From Streptomyces angustmyceticus (GTDB taxonomy: Bacteria; Actinomycetota; Actinomycetes; Streptomycetales; Streptomycetaceae), in the NCBI RefSeq assembly GCF_019933235.1, contig NZ_CP082945.1, forward strand, positions 4,749,501 through 4,813,500: DNA of 64,000 nucleotides, given 5' to 3'. The translations under genes and the position numbers were made by a program. Positions 25,953-33,083 of this stretch are shown here, one piece after another; the stretch's first letter is position 1, and each line of letters opens with the position of its first letter. The notes below the pieces were generated by a model, which did not search any database, was not told where the DNA came from, and saw only the letters and a program-made list of their open reading frames with translations.

Positions 25953-27296
25953 TTATTCGACGACGGGCCGGGGCTTGATCAGCGAGGGCGCATCGTCCAT
26001 CGACGGCTCGATGGGTGCGACCGGCCGGAACGGGGCCAGTGCGGGAAGGCCCGGCGTCAGGTGGGCGTAGGCGCGGCAGACCGCCGCAGCGTCCGCGGGC
26101 GAGGTCTCGGGGGTGCGGATGCGGGACCAGCCGCCGGAGGTGTCACCGGCGATCGCGACACCGGGCCGGTCCGCCTGAATCGTCGTGGCCGCGAACACTG
26201 CGTCGGGGGCGATGTCGCCCAGCCCCATCTCGGCGGTCTGCTTGTCATTGACCCGGTGGACGACCCGGCCGGTGAGCTGGGCACGGAGCATGGTGGCGCC
26301 CTTGCCGAGCTCAGAGCCGAAGCGCTGCCCGCAGACCTCCAGGTACATGCCGACCGCGCGCGCCATTTGCGCCAGCCGCACCATCTGCATCACCATCCGG
26401 TCCCGGCGTTCCTCGTCCTTCTTCGCGGCGACGAGGAACAGCTCGGCGACCTCGTCGACGAGGACCACCAGCGGTACTGGCCGTACGGCCGCGGGCAGGG
26501 CCCACAGGTCCGAGACATGATGCTCACTGAGCAGGTCGAAACGGTGCTCCATCTCCTCGACCAGCACGCCCAGTACCTGTGCCGCGCTTTCCGGCGTGGT
26601 CGCCAGCGCGGAGAGACGGGGGGCGTAAGAGCTGTGTTCCACCCCTCGCTTGCAGTCGATACCGATCAGGCCCACCGGGAGCTTGGCCAGGCCGGCGACG
26701 AGGTTGCGCTGATACATCGACTTGCCCGACTGATTCGCCCCCAGCGTCAGGCTGTGCGGGACCTGCCGGTAGTCGCGTGAGAAGACGGTGCCGTCATCGC
26801 GCAGTGCGACGGGGACGACCATGTCGGCAGCCTTGGCCCGCCGCGGCATCCGTACGCGCCCCAGCACGTCGTAGCCGGTCATCCGCAGCTCCACTACACC
26901 CGGCTTGGTCTCCACCACGCTGACGGAGTGGACACCCCACGCGTGCCGCAGTCGCTCGGAGGCCGCCGCCACATCCGCCGGTTCGAGGCCGGCCGGAAGG
27001 CGGAGGGAGACCCGCAGTCCGGTCGAAGTGCCCCGCACCCGGCGGACCTTCGGCGGGACCGGCTGCACCTCGCGACGGGCGACGTTGCGCGCCATGAACG
27101 CCCGCAGACGCGACGGCTGCACCGTCAGCCCACACACATCCATCGTCGAGCGGTACGTCACCGTGAACCGGCCCCAGGTGACCGGCAGACCCACCAGCGA
27201 CCAGTAAACCCGCGGCGCACGGCCCTTCGCGTAACCGAGGCCACCCACGCCCGCTAAGGCGCCAGTCGCTTCGAGCACCGTGGTCAGGTCCGACAT
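25953..27296 (-). CDS. traB: TraB-like FtsK/SpoIIIE DNA translocase
   Basis: The protein has 447 residues. Walker A is GANQSGKSMY and Walker B is LVVLVDEVAELFLV, followed by RRDRMVMQMVRLAQMARAVGMYLEVCGQRFG (FtsK sensor region). The N-terminal part (1-60) is a short membrane-proximal segment. AICE TraB proteins assemble hexameric pores and pump unprocessed double-stranded DNA between hyphae. Leu14 is a TTA codon (27255-27257), near the start where bldA dependence is usually strongest. The stop lies upstream of the spd genes and the start is 2 bp from the preceding gene. Confidence 0.93.
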   Translation of the reverse strand: MSDLTTVLEATGALAGVGGLGYAKGRAPRVYWSLVGLPVTWGRFTVTYRSTMDVCGLTVQPSRLRAFMARNVARREVQPVPPKVRRVRGTSTGLRVSLRLPAGLEPADVAAASERLRHAWGVHSVSVVETKPGVVELRMTGYDVLGRVRMPRRAKAADMVVPVALRDDGTVFSRDYRQVPHSLTLGANQSGKSMYQRNLVAGLAKLPVGLIGIDCKRGVEHSSYAPRLSALATTPESAAQVLGVLVEEMEHRFDLLSEHHVSDLWALPAAVRPVPLVVLVDEVAELFLVAAKKDEERRDRMVMQMVRLAQMARAVGMYLEVCGQRFGSELGKGATMLRAQLTGRVVHRVNDKQTAEMGLGDIAPDAVFAATTIQADRPGVAIAGDTSGGWSRIRTPETSPADAAAVCRAYAHLTPGLPALAPFRPVAPIEPSMDDAPSLIKPRPVVE

Positions 27297-27298
27297 GG

Positions 27299-27628
27299 TC
27301 AGACCCCAGCCGTGATCGCGACCGCGCGGAACGAGATCCCGTGCCGCTTCTGCCCGTTGAACTCGTTCTCCCAGTCCCGAGCCTTCAGACCCACCACCGA
27401 CACCGGAGTCCCCGGCGCCAGGCCCTCCGGGATACCGGTCTCCGGGACGGTCACCTGGTACAGGTTGCCCTCCCCGTCGTCGGAGATCAGCAGGCCCACC
27501 GTGGACAGACCCGCACCGGTCTCCCGGTCCACGGCCCGCTCACCGGTCTGCTTGTTCACGAGCTTCGGAGTCGGGGCGGTCGCGACGAACACCACAGCGG
27601 TCGAAGTGTCGATCTTGAACGAAGGCAT
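27299..27628 (-). CDS. SCO3933-family regulatory-type protein
   Basis: The protein has 109 residues: MPSFKIDTSTAVVFVATAPTPKLVNKQTGERAVDRETGAGLSTVGLLIS is characteristic of the small protein always found just upstream of traB in Streptomyces AICEs. The fold looks OB-like (LYQVTVPETG...VSVVGLKARDWE). AGGAGAG precedes the ATG. It heads the transfer operon, with two operator sites upstream. Possibly single-strand DNA binding, which is inference. Confidence 0.82.
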   Translation of the reverse strand: MPSFKIDTSTAVVFVATAPTPKLVNKQTGERAVDRETGAGLSTVGLLISDDGEGNLYQVTVPETGIPEGLAPGTPVSVVGLKARDWENEFNGQKRHGISFRAVAITAGV

Positions 27629-27691
27629 GGGATCTCTCCTCATTTGGAGGGGCTGCGGCCGCCGAGCGCCGAACGTCGCCCCGTACGGAAC

Positions 27692-27709
27692 AGCTTGTAT
27701 AACCAAGCT
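27692..27709. promoter_or_regulatory. KorSA-like operator site 1
   Basis: AGCTTG-TATAAC-CAAGCT has perfect 6-bp arms. It sits about 65 bp upstream of the transfer operon's first gene and shares the CTTG-N6-CAAG core with two other sites in the element. Confidence 0.7.
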
Positions 27710-27730
27710 GAGATGACCGTACGTCAGCTC

Positions 27731-27746
27731 ACTTGGGTATACAAGT
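27731..27746. promoter_or_regulatory. KorSA-like operator site 2
   Basis: ACTTG-GGTATA-CAAGT is a perfect 5-bp-arm inverted repeat 38 bp from site 1, upstream of the transfer operon. The pair could bind two regulator dimers. Confidence 0.7.
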
Positions 27747-27800
27747 GGCTGGGTGCAGAAAAAAGGGGCCCAGAAGGCCCCCTGACGCTGAATCAGCTGG

Positions 27801-28565
27801 TCACGGCACGTCAATCACGTACCGAAAAACATGGCGATCGCAGGGGATGCGCGAGTCGAGGACTTCCACGATCGATCCATCCGCCACATGCGCAGCACGC
27901 CATACCCGAGCCAGCGGCACACCCGGAGGCATGCTCAGATCCTCGATCTCGTCGGGTGTCGGCATGCGAACGTCCAGGTCTTCAACGAACTGCGTGATCC
28001 TTTGCCCCACCGGACCGTTCGGATCCTCAACAAGGGCGCTCACGCCGCCGCGGATGCGGCGTGGTTCGGCGACCGCAGTACCCGCGAACAGCGCTGCCGG
28101 GTAGTAGCCGTCGCATAGCTGCATGGGCTCGTCGTCGACGAGGAACAGCCGCCGGCGAACGACCACTTCCTCCCCTTCGGTGAGCCCCAGGCGTTCCGCT
28201 ACCTCTTGCGGTGCCGGCTGCAGTTCAACGCTCAGGATCCGCTGCTCGGGTCGGGCGCCCTGCGCGGCAACCTCCGCGTTGAAATTGCTCTTGCCCGTAT
28301 TTCGCCGGTCTCGGAAGTTGGCCCCGGTCGACAGCATCTGCACGCGGGGGCGTGGTCGCACGATGGCACGGGCGCCCTGGCTGCTAACGACCAGCCCCTC
28401 AGCCTTCAGGAGGGCGATGCCCTTACGGACCGTAGGGCGAGTGGTCTGGTACTGCTTCGCGAGCGTGTTTTCGGAGGGGATCGGCTCCCCTGGTGGAAGG
28501 TCGCCCGCCGTGATCTGGTCTCGCAGGTCGTTCGCGATCTGCACGAACACATTCGGCTGAGCCAT
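27801..28565 (-). CDS. KorSA-like GntR-family repressor of transfer
   Basis: The protein has 254 residues. N-terminal winged helix (VFVQIANDLRDQITAGDLPPGEPIPSENTLAKQYQTTRPTVRKGIALLKAEGLV) and UTRA effector domain (LGLTEGEEVVVRRRLFLVDDEPMQLCDGYYPAALF...PDEIEDLSMPPGVPLARVWR) are complete. In pSAM2 the counterpart KorSA represses pra and its own gene. Three matching CTTG-N6-CAAG sites flank the gene, one 14 bp upstream of its ATG, which supports autoregulation and control of the transfer operon. Confidence 0.9.
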   Translation of the reverse strand: MAQPNVFVQIANDLRDQITAGDLPPGEPIPSENTLAKQYQTTRPTVRKGIALLKAEGLVVSSQGARAIVRPRPRVQMLSTGANFRDRRNTGKSNFNAEVAAQGARPEQRILSVELQPAPQEVAERLGLTEGEEVVVRRRLFLVDDEPMQLCDGYYPAALFAGTAVAEPRRIRGGVSALVEDPNGPVGQRITQFVEDLDVRMPTPDEIEDLSMPPGVPLARVWRAAHVADGSIVEVLDSRIPCDRHVFRYVIDVP

Positions 28566-28578
28566 CGGGTCACCTCTA

Positions 28579-28592
28579 CTTGATTACACAAG
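28579..28592. promoter_or_regulatory. KorSA-like operator site 3 (autoregulatory)
   Basis: CTTG-ATTACA-CAAG lies 14-27 bp upstream of the regulator's ATG. It shares only the 4-bp arms with the two transfer-operon sites. Confidence 0.65.
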
Positions 28593-28619
28593 CGAGAGTA
28601 CGACACCGGCATGCCGCAG

Positions 28620-29036
28620 TCACTCGAAGGACCACCCAGACCATCGTGTTACCCGGATCGCTACAACCGGACCCTGCGGCGGCTGCTCCCGGTACTGCAC
28701 GTACTTGGATTGCAAGAGGGTGATGGGATGACCACGTCGTGAATCGTCCTCGATCACCTCCGCGTGGCCGTCAGCGCGTACCCACCAGAGGTGGGACCAG
28801 TCGTCGTCATATTGGTCGACGAGGGCGGCGACGCGGTCGTTTTCCCGGATGTTGCGCAGACGCCGCAGATCCCTGGTGCTCTTGGGCTTGTGATCCACCG
28901 CGAAGTAGAGCGCGTCACCTTCCGCGGCGAAGGTGACGGGAACGAGATGTGGCGTGCCGGATGCACTGGCCGTGGCCAGCCGGGCAACCGGCGAAGCCAC
29001 GAACCTTTGGCGTGCGTCTTCAGGGCCCAGGTTCAT
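28620..29036 (-). CDS. PPOX-class F420/flavin-dependent oxidoreductase (TIGR03668-like)
   Basis: The protein has 138 residues from ATG 29036. The split-barrel pattern is clear: ARQRFVASPVARLATASASGTPHLVPVTFAAEGDALYFAVDHKPKSTRDLRRLRNIRENDRVAALVDQYDDDW, ending with IRVTRWSGWSF. This matches the Rv0121c-type subgroup that uses F420 or flavin. It is a cargo gene of the element, 55 bp after the regulator gene on the same strand. Substrate is unknown. Confidence 0.88.
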   Translation of the reverse strand: MNLGPEDARQRFVASPVARLATASASGTPHLVPVTFAAEGDALYFAVDHKPKSTRDLRRLRNIRENDRVAALVDQYDDDWSHLWWVRADGHAEVIEDDSRRGHPITLLQSKYVQYREQPPQGPVVAIRVTRWSGWSFE

Positions 29037-29116
29037 GGCGTGACCGTACCCGCAGGGCCCTTCTTGATGCTGGTTGGCAGTTACTCGCCGCGTCAGTGGA
29101 AGAACCGTTGAACCGT

Positions 29117-29935
29117 TCAAGCTTCGATCCACGTGCGTCGATCGCGCGCGGCTATGTAGATCAGCTCGATTTCTTCAGGCGTGAGTGCTCCACTCAGCGG
29201 ACCGAGGGCCGCGACCTCCTTGCCGCGGATGACACGCACATCATGCAACGTCGGCACCACGTCAACCCGCTTTGCCCCAACGAAGACGAGCGCCGGCTGG
29301 ACCTCGACAGCGAAACCACATCTACGAGTGATCGCCCGGCCAGCGCGCAGTGCCTCATGCCGAGCCTTCCGGACGTATGGGCGAGCCTGGCCGTGGTTCA
29401 CCTTCACCGAGTCGTCCCCAACCCAGACGCTGGCGTCACGGTGGTGCTTGGTGTTGATCGAGAACACCCCACCGGGGCCGATAAGCAGGTGGTCAATATC
29501 GACCTCTCGCGGCAGCGGGATGGAGTGCAGGACCCGCCAGCCGGACCTGGTGAGACGCGCAAGCTCACGTCCAATGTCGCGCTCTCCGGCCAAGCCCTTT
29601 CGCCAGGAATCAGCTTCGGTCTTCCTTCGTAGCAAACGCGCCACGATCAGTGCGAAGCGGCCGGGCGACACCTCCGCCAACTTCTGACGGAGTGCTTGCC
29701 CAGGCTGATTGAGCGCGAGGTCATCTGCGGCCGTCATCGGTGAAGGAGCTGGCTTCTGGGTGGCAGGGAGATAGATGGCGAGCGCCTGTCGGGCAGCAGC
29801 CTCATGCTCTGGCAGAAAGACCGTGACGATGCCGGATTTGCGATCCAACCAGGCGACGGTCGTGCCGTCCGGCAGGCTCACGTAGACCCGATCATGTCCG
29901 TATCGCTTCCACGCAGACACGCGTAAGTCACTCAA
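29117..29935 (-). CDS. NERD (nuclease-related) domain protein
   Basis: The protein has 272 residues from a TTG start behind GGAG. The NERD domain (about 110-235) has WRKGLAGERDIGRELARL, VLHSIPLPREVDIDHLLIGPGGVFSINTKHH and VEVQPALVFVGA, covering the conserved Glu/Asp and xxxK positions of the restriction-like fold (ID-H, INTK). Leu4 is a TTA codon (29924-29926). NERD proteins are suspected DNA-processing factors, often on mobile DNA. The N-terminal 100 residues are not recognised. Confidence 0.85.
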   Translation of the reverse strand: MSDLRVSAWKRYGHDRVYVSLPDGTTVAWLDRKSGIVTVFLPEHEAAARQALAIYLPATQKPAPSPMTAADDLALNQPGQALRQKLAEVSPGRFALIVARLLRRKTEADSWRKGLAGERDIGRELARLTRSGWRVLHSIPLPREVDIDHLLIGPGGVFSINTKHHRDASVWVGDDSVKVNHGQARPYVRKARHEALRAGRAITRRCGFAVEVQPALVFVGAKRVDVVPTLHDVRVIRGKEVAALGPLSGALTPEEIELIYIAARDRRTWIEA

Positions 29936-31116
29936 GCTCCGACCCCCAAGATGTCAGGCAGTGTCGACACTATGAGAGCAGCCCAGCGTGGCCCGAGGAA
30001 GCCGTACCACTGCTCGCTATGCCCCTCTGAGTCTCCGCTGCTTGACCCCTTTCCAAGAGCGGACCTCCCGCGGTAGCCACAAGCCCGTCGCATGGCAGAG
30101 CTGTTACAGGTTTCTCTACCTCATCAAGCCCCGCCCTTCGGCCGGGGAAGGGGGCAGGGAGGTGGGGGAGGAAGAGCACTCCGGGGGCTCTCGCGGGTGG
30201 TGCCGTTTCCTTGCCGGGTCTCCGGATGCCGATCGCGCGGTATCAGCCCGTTGAGTCCGTGGAGTGCCGATCGGGGCCAGCAGCAAGCGTGTACCTCGTT
30301 GGTCAGCTTCTCGCGGCTCGGTCCCGCGGGAGGGCCTACGGCTTGTGGCTCTGGCCTTGTGGGTGCTCGTGCCTCCGGCATCCGGCGCGCAGGCCAACGG
30401 CTTGACAGCCGCCGCTACGAATCACACCCCACCGGCCCGCCAAGCGGGCCGGCGCGGGCTCGGGGACTGGGGGCGACGCTCCTGCCTTCGGCCCGCTCCG
30501 CCCCCGCCCCCGGCCCCGCGCCACCACAGTTGCCACGGGGTGATCCGCTAGACGCTTTGTCCCGCCCAAAGCAGCGCCGGACCGGGCAGACACCCCACCG
30601 GCCAACGCCACCACCGACGCCACCCGCCAGCCCGGCCGCAGTCACCCACCATCAGGACGAGCTGAGCAGCCACGAAGGCGCCCGTGCTCAGAGGCAGGTC
30701 CAGGCGGGGAGCCCCGAGGGCGGCGAGCAAGTGCGAAGAAGTAGGTGGTGAGGTGGGGCGGAAGCGGTGAGCGGTTTACATGGCGGGCGCACTGCCGACC
30801 GTGCCATAGGTCTTGGTTACGTCGACAAGAGCTGGCTACGGGAGGAGTGGGGTCAGGGAGGCCGAGCGCTCCGGGCATCCAGGCCGGCATGAGCGAATCG
30901 CCGTACCGCCACCGTCGCGGATGCGAGCGCGTAAGCGGACCGAGCCCTGATGCGCGGCTGAGGGGGAGCAATCTGCTGCCGCGATGTGGCTCAGCCCGTC
31001 ATGGGCGCTCCGCTAACTAACCCACCGTCGTTGTGTCAGGCCAAGGGCAGGGCTGGTCACCTAAGGGCCGCCCCTAAATGGTGTCCACCAGCTTCGCCAG
31101 GCATGTCCAGTAGCTG
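29936..31116. other. 1.18-kb cargo interval with no supported gene
   Basis: No reading frame on either strand keeps Streptomyces-like codon bias across this interval. The longest frames are Pro/Ser/Arg-rich and lack ribosome sites. It contains a strong hairpin (CCGGCCCGC-CAA-GCGGGCCGG, 30432-30452) and a GC-rich core between less GC-rich flanks. It could hold an origin, a transfer locus, a non-coding RNA or decayed genes. Confidence 0.45.
30432..30452. repeat. Perfect 9-bp-stem hairpin in the non-coding AICE interval
   Basis: Arms 30432-30440 and 30444-30452 are exact complements with a CAA loop. It is a candidate single-strand origin, nicking-site structure or terminator. No gene ends immediately beside it. 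Confidence 0.5.
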
Positions 31117-32019
31117 TCAATCGGCGATCGGAATTCCTTTACCTCCTGTGAAGGCCTTTGTGATTCCGAGCCATTTGCTGCACTCTCCCAAATCTGGTTG
31201 AGGCACGTTTGGAAGCTGCTGCCACAAATGCAAAAAAAGAATGATCGCCATACTCAGCGTCTGCATTCCTTTAAGTCCCGAGCCTGTAATTAATTGAGGA
31301 AGTTCGGGCGGCACCCCCTTCACCTCCGCAAGCGCCTCAGCGACGATCTCCTCCTCGTAGCGAAGGAATAGATCTGTTGCGAGCACCCCGGGTGCCCCAT
31401 GTGTCTGCTCCGACCAGGTCGAGAACAGCAACTCATACTGCGGCACCCGCATCGGGTCTGGTGACGACTCGGCTAGGGCACGGGTCGTCTTCCCACTCCA
31501 GCTTGTTCGCCAGCGTACCGTCCCATCAGCTCGCGGTGCCATCCTGAAATCAGTGCAACGGTCGAGAAAATCCTTAACGCTCAGCTCCCATGGAGACCCC
31601 GAAGGGCGCCCCCGCGTCTTCTCGAACTCGATGCGGCGTGACTCTGCAAGGAAGTACTGGAGTAGGCCAAAGTTACTGTAAATTCTCTGCGCTTCTCGGC
31701 GATCGGCGAACGATCCCAAGTGCTCCATGTTCACAAGCAACTCAAACAACTGGCGCGCAACGGGGGTGGCATATTCCCAGTGGCCCGCATCGACCAGGAG
31801 TTGAGCAGACTTCAAGCCTTTGATTCCGCGCCGAAGGACGTACCCATCAAGATGAATTGCGGTGTTATCCGCATCGGCCGCCGCATCGGCAGCCTGCTCT
31901 GCAACGGCAGTTATCTCGGCCACGACATCGAAGAGGGGACGCTTCCTCGGATCCTGACTGCCGCCTGCCCGCTTCGAGCTGCCAGCATCGGCGACGTTGC
32001 GCTCCTCACTGCTAGCCAT
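31117..32019 (-). CDS. DUF5677-like cargo protein
   Basis: The protein has 300 residues with no signal peptide. The stretch GLKSAQLLVDAGHWEYATPVARQLFELLVNMEHLGSF fits the DUF5677 helical signature, and further helices follow (YEEEIVAEALAEVKGVPPELPQLI). Base composition is clearly lower in GC than neighbouring genes and AT-ending codons are common, suggesting recent acquisition. Leu243 is TTA (31291-31293). Function is unknown; the all-helical fold and cargo position make an accessory or defence role possible, but nothing here proves it. Confidence 0.78.
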   Translation of the reverse strand: MASSEERNVADAGSSKRAGGSQDPRKRPLFDVVAEITAVAEQAADAAADADNTAIHLDGYVLRRGIKGLKSAQLLVDAGHWEYATPVARQLFELLVNMEHLGSFADRREAQRIYSNFGLLQYFLAESRRIEFEKTRGRPSGSPWELSVKDFLDRCTDFRMAPRADGTVRWRTSWSGKTTRALAESSPDPMRVPQYELLFSTWSEQTHGAPGVLATDLFLRYEEEIVAEALAEVKGVPPELPQLITGSGLKGMQTLSMAIILFLHLWQQLPNVPQPDLGECSKWLGITKAFTGGKGIPIAD

Positions 32020-32105
32020 TTCCGTACCTTAGCTGCGCCCTTGAGGGCTTGACAGCCGATTTGTTACTTCGGGCGCCCAAGACGAAGAGCTGAGGTGTCT
32101 GTCGC

Positions 32106-32354
32106 TCAACTCAGCCGCTCGCCATGCGGGCGGCCATTCACGCAGCCCAGGAAGCGCCGCACTCTCAACAGAAGGTCATCGTGCCCGGTGCGGGGAGGCA
32201 CGGCGAAGGCCGGGCAGTCGCGGTAGGCGGACAAAGCGACGGTTCCTGAACCTACGGTGACGTTGCCGCCACGACAGCCCTCAAGACCGGTGCACGGCGT
32301 GTAGGGCACCGACGCCGGCTCGGCACTCAGGAGACTACGGCGCGGTGATGTCAA
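32106..32354 (-). CDS. Small ORF coupled to the membrane protein upstream
   Basis: The frame has 82 residues from TTG 32354, whose TTGA overlap joins it to the preceding stop. It contains several Cys residues (CTGLEGCRGG, DCPAF, FLGCVNG) but no recognised domain. Translational coupling is the main support, and a chance ORF is possible. Confidence 0.4.
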   Translation of the reverse strand: MTSPRRSLLSAEPASVPYTPCTGLEGCRGGNVTVGSGTVALSAYRDCPAFAVPPRTGHDDLLLRVRRFLGCVNGRPHGERLS

Positions 32355-32569
32355 GCTCCATCTTGTTGCCGGATCAAGATCCGCAGCACTGTACGGGCTG
32401 CTCTTCTGCGGTGCGGACTCTTGGCAAATACTGCGGTCAAGGCGAGCGCCACGAGGAGGCTGACGTACGCCAGGCCGGTGATGGCTACCACCACAACACC
32501 GATTGGGAGAACGGAGAAAGGCATAGCAAGCAGCACGCGAACGAGGGTCGGTCGCGCCTGTCCTTCCAT
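32351..32569 (-). CDS. Small membrane protein near attR
   Basis: The protein has 72 residues from ATG 32569 (a longer frame extends to 32725). One hydrophobic hairpin (VRVLLAMPFSVLPIGVVVVAITGLAYVSLLVALALTAVFA) is followed by the basic tail SPHRRRAARTVLRILIRQ. This topology recurs in short proteins on Streptomyces mobile DNA. Function is unknown. Confidence 0.55.
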   Translation of the reverse strand: MEGQARPTLVRVLLAMPFSVLPIGVVVVAITGLAYVSLLVALALTAVFAKSPHRRRAARTVLRILIRQQDGA

Positions 32570-32879
32570 GCCCGGCAAGGTGTCACGGGAACCTGCCCCG
32601 ACCTGGCAGGTGGCAAAAAACGCTCGGCTGCGATCGAACGCTCTCCCAGGGCCCACGCTCTCACCTAGGTTGCCAAACATGAGGGAGGACACGCAGTCTC
32701 GCCGATTGCCGTGCAGCGAGAACACGAGCCCGCAGCGAGGTGGGGAGGTTCGCCGGTGTCAGGGAACCGGGGCAATACAGCAGCGGAGTACAGCAACCAC
32801 AGTGACTGCTGCCGCCCTCCAACGCACCCGAGCAGCCGGGTCGTCAGGCCAGCAGACCTCACCAACCACCCTGCCGGTA
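32570..32879. other. Right end of the element, no supported gene
   Basis: This 310-bp end segment holds the right arm-type repeat (32776-32797) and then reaches attR. No ORF beyond the 5' extension of the small membrane protein is credible. Confidence 0.5.
32776..32797 (+). repeat. Right 22-bp arm-type repeat
   Basis: It differs from 21068-21089 at one position, lies in the same orientation and ends 82 bp before attR. The pair flanks the circular junction attP and is the expected layout for integrase/Xis binding. Confidence 0.65.
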
Positions 32880-32926
32880 GTTCGCAACGAGGGGGTCAGG
32901 GGTTCGAATCCCCTCAGGTCCACAGC
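32880..32926 (+). repeat. attR core, 47-bp direct repeat
   Basis: This is an exact copy of 20973-21019 carrying only the 3' 43 nt of tRNA-Ala, with no 5' half nearby, so it is not a functional tRNA. It marks the right boundary of the element. Confidence 0.95.
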
Positions 32927-32931
32927 GTGTC

Positions 32932-32965
32932 AAAGCCCCCACCGGGGAAATCCGGTGGGGGCTTT
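32932..32965 (+). terminator. Original tRNA-Ala terminator, now beyond attR
   Basis: Stem AAAGCCCCCACCGG pairs with CCGGTGGGGGCTTT and is followed by T residues. Nearly identical to the hairpin beyond attL, it shows the element brought its own terminator when it rebuilt the tRNA gene. Confidence 0.85.
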
Positions 32966-33083
32966 TTCGTGTGGTGGGGCAGGCGGCGGGGGCTGGGGTG
33001 AAGTGGTGGGCGGGGTGGGGTCGGTGGGGGACGGCCCGGGGAACTCGGGGATCGGGACGGCCGGTTCGTCGTCGCGGTGTGGG

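Larger units (their letters stand above)
20973..32926. mobile_element. Actinomycete integrative and conjugative element (AICE), pSAM2-like, about 11.9 kb
   Basis: The element is bounded by 47-bp direct repeats, one forming the 3' end of tRNA-Ala and the other isolated at 32880. It encodes a tyrosine integrase beside attL, a coupled excisionase and RepSA-type initiator, small transfer/spread genes, an FtsK-like TraB, a KorSA-like regulator and cargo (PPOX protein, NERD protein, DUF5677-like protein). All recognisable genes lie on the minus strand. Such elements excise, replicate by rolling circle and move as double-stranded DNA through TraB. All core functions look intact; I see no Nudix gene like pSAM2 pif. 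Confidence 0.93.

Noticed and set aside
30092..30751. 219-residue plus-strand frame in the AICE gap
   Set aside because: Composition looks like GC-rich noise, there is no ribosome site, and strand and codon bias disagree with the surrounding element.
32880..32926. Second tRNA-Ala gene at attR
   Set aside because: Only the 3' 43 nt of the tRNA are present. The D arm and 5' acceptor half are missing, so it is an att duplication.
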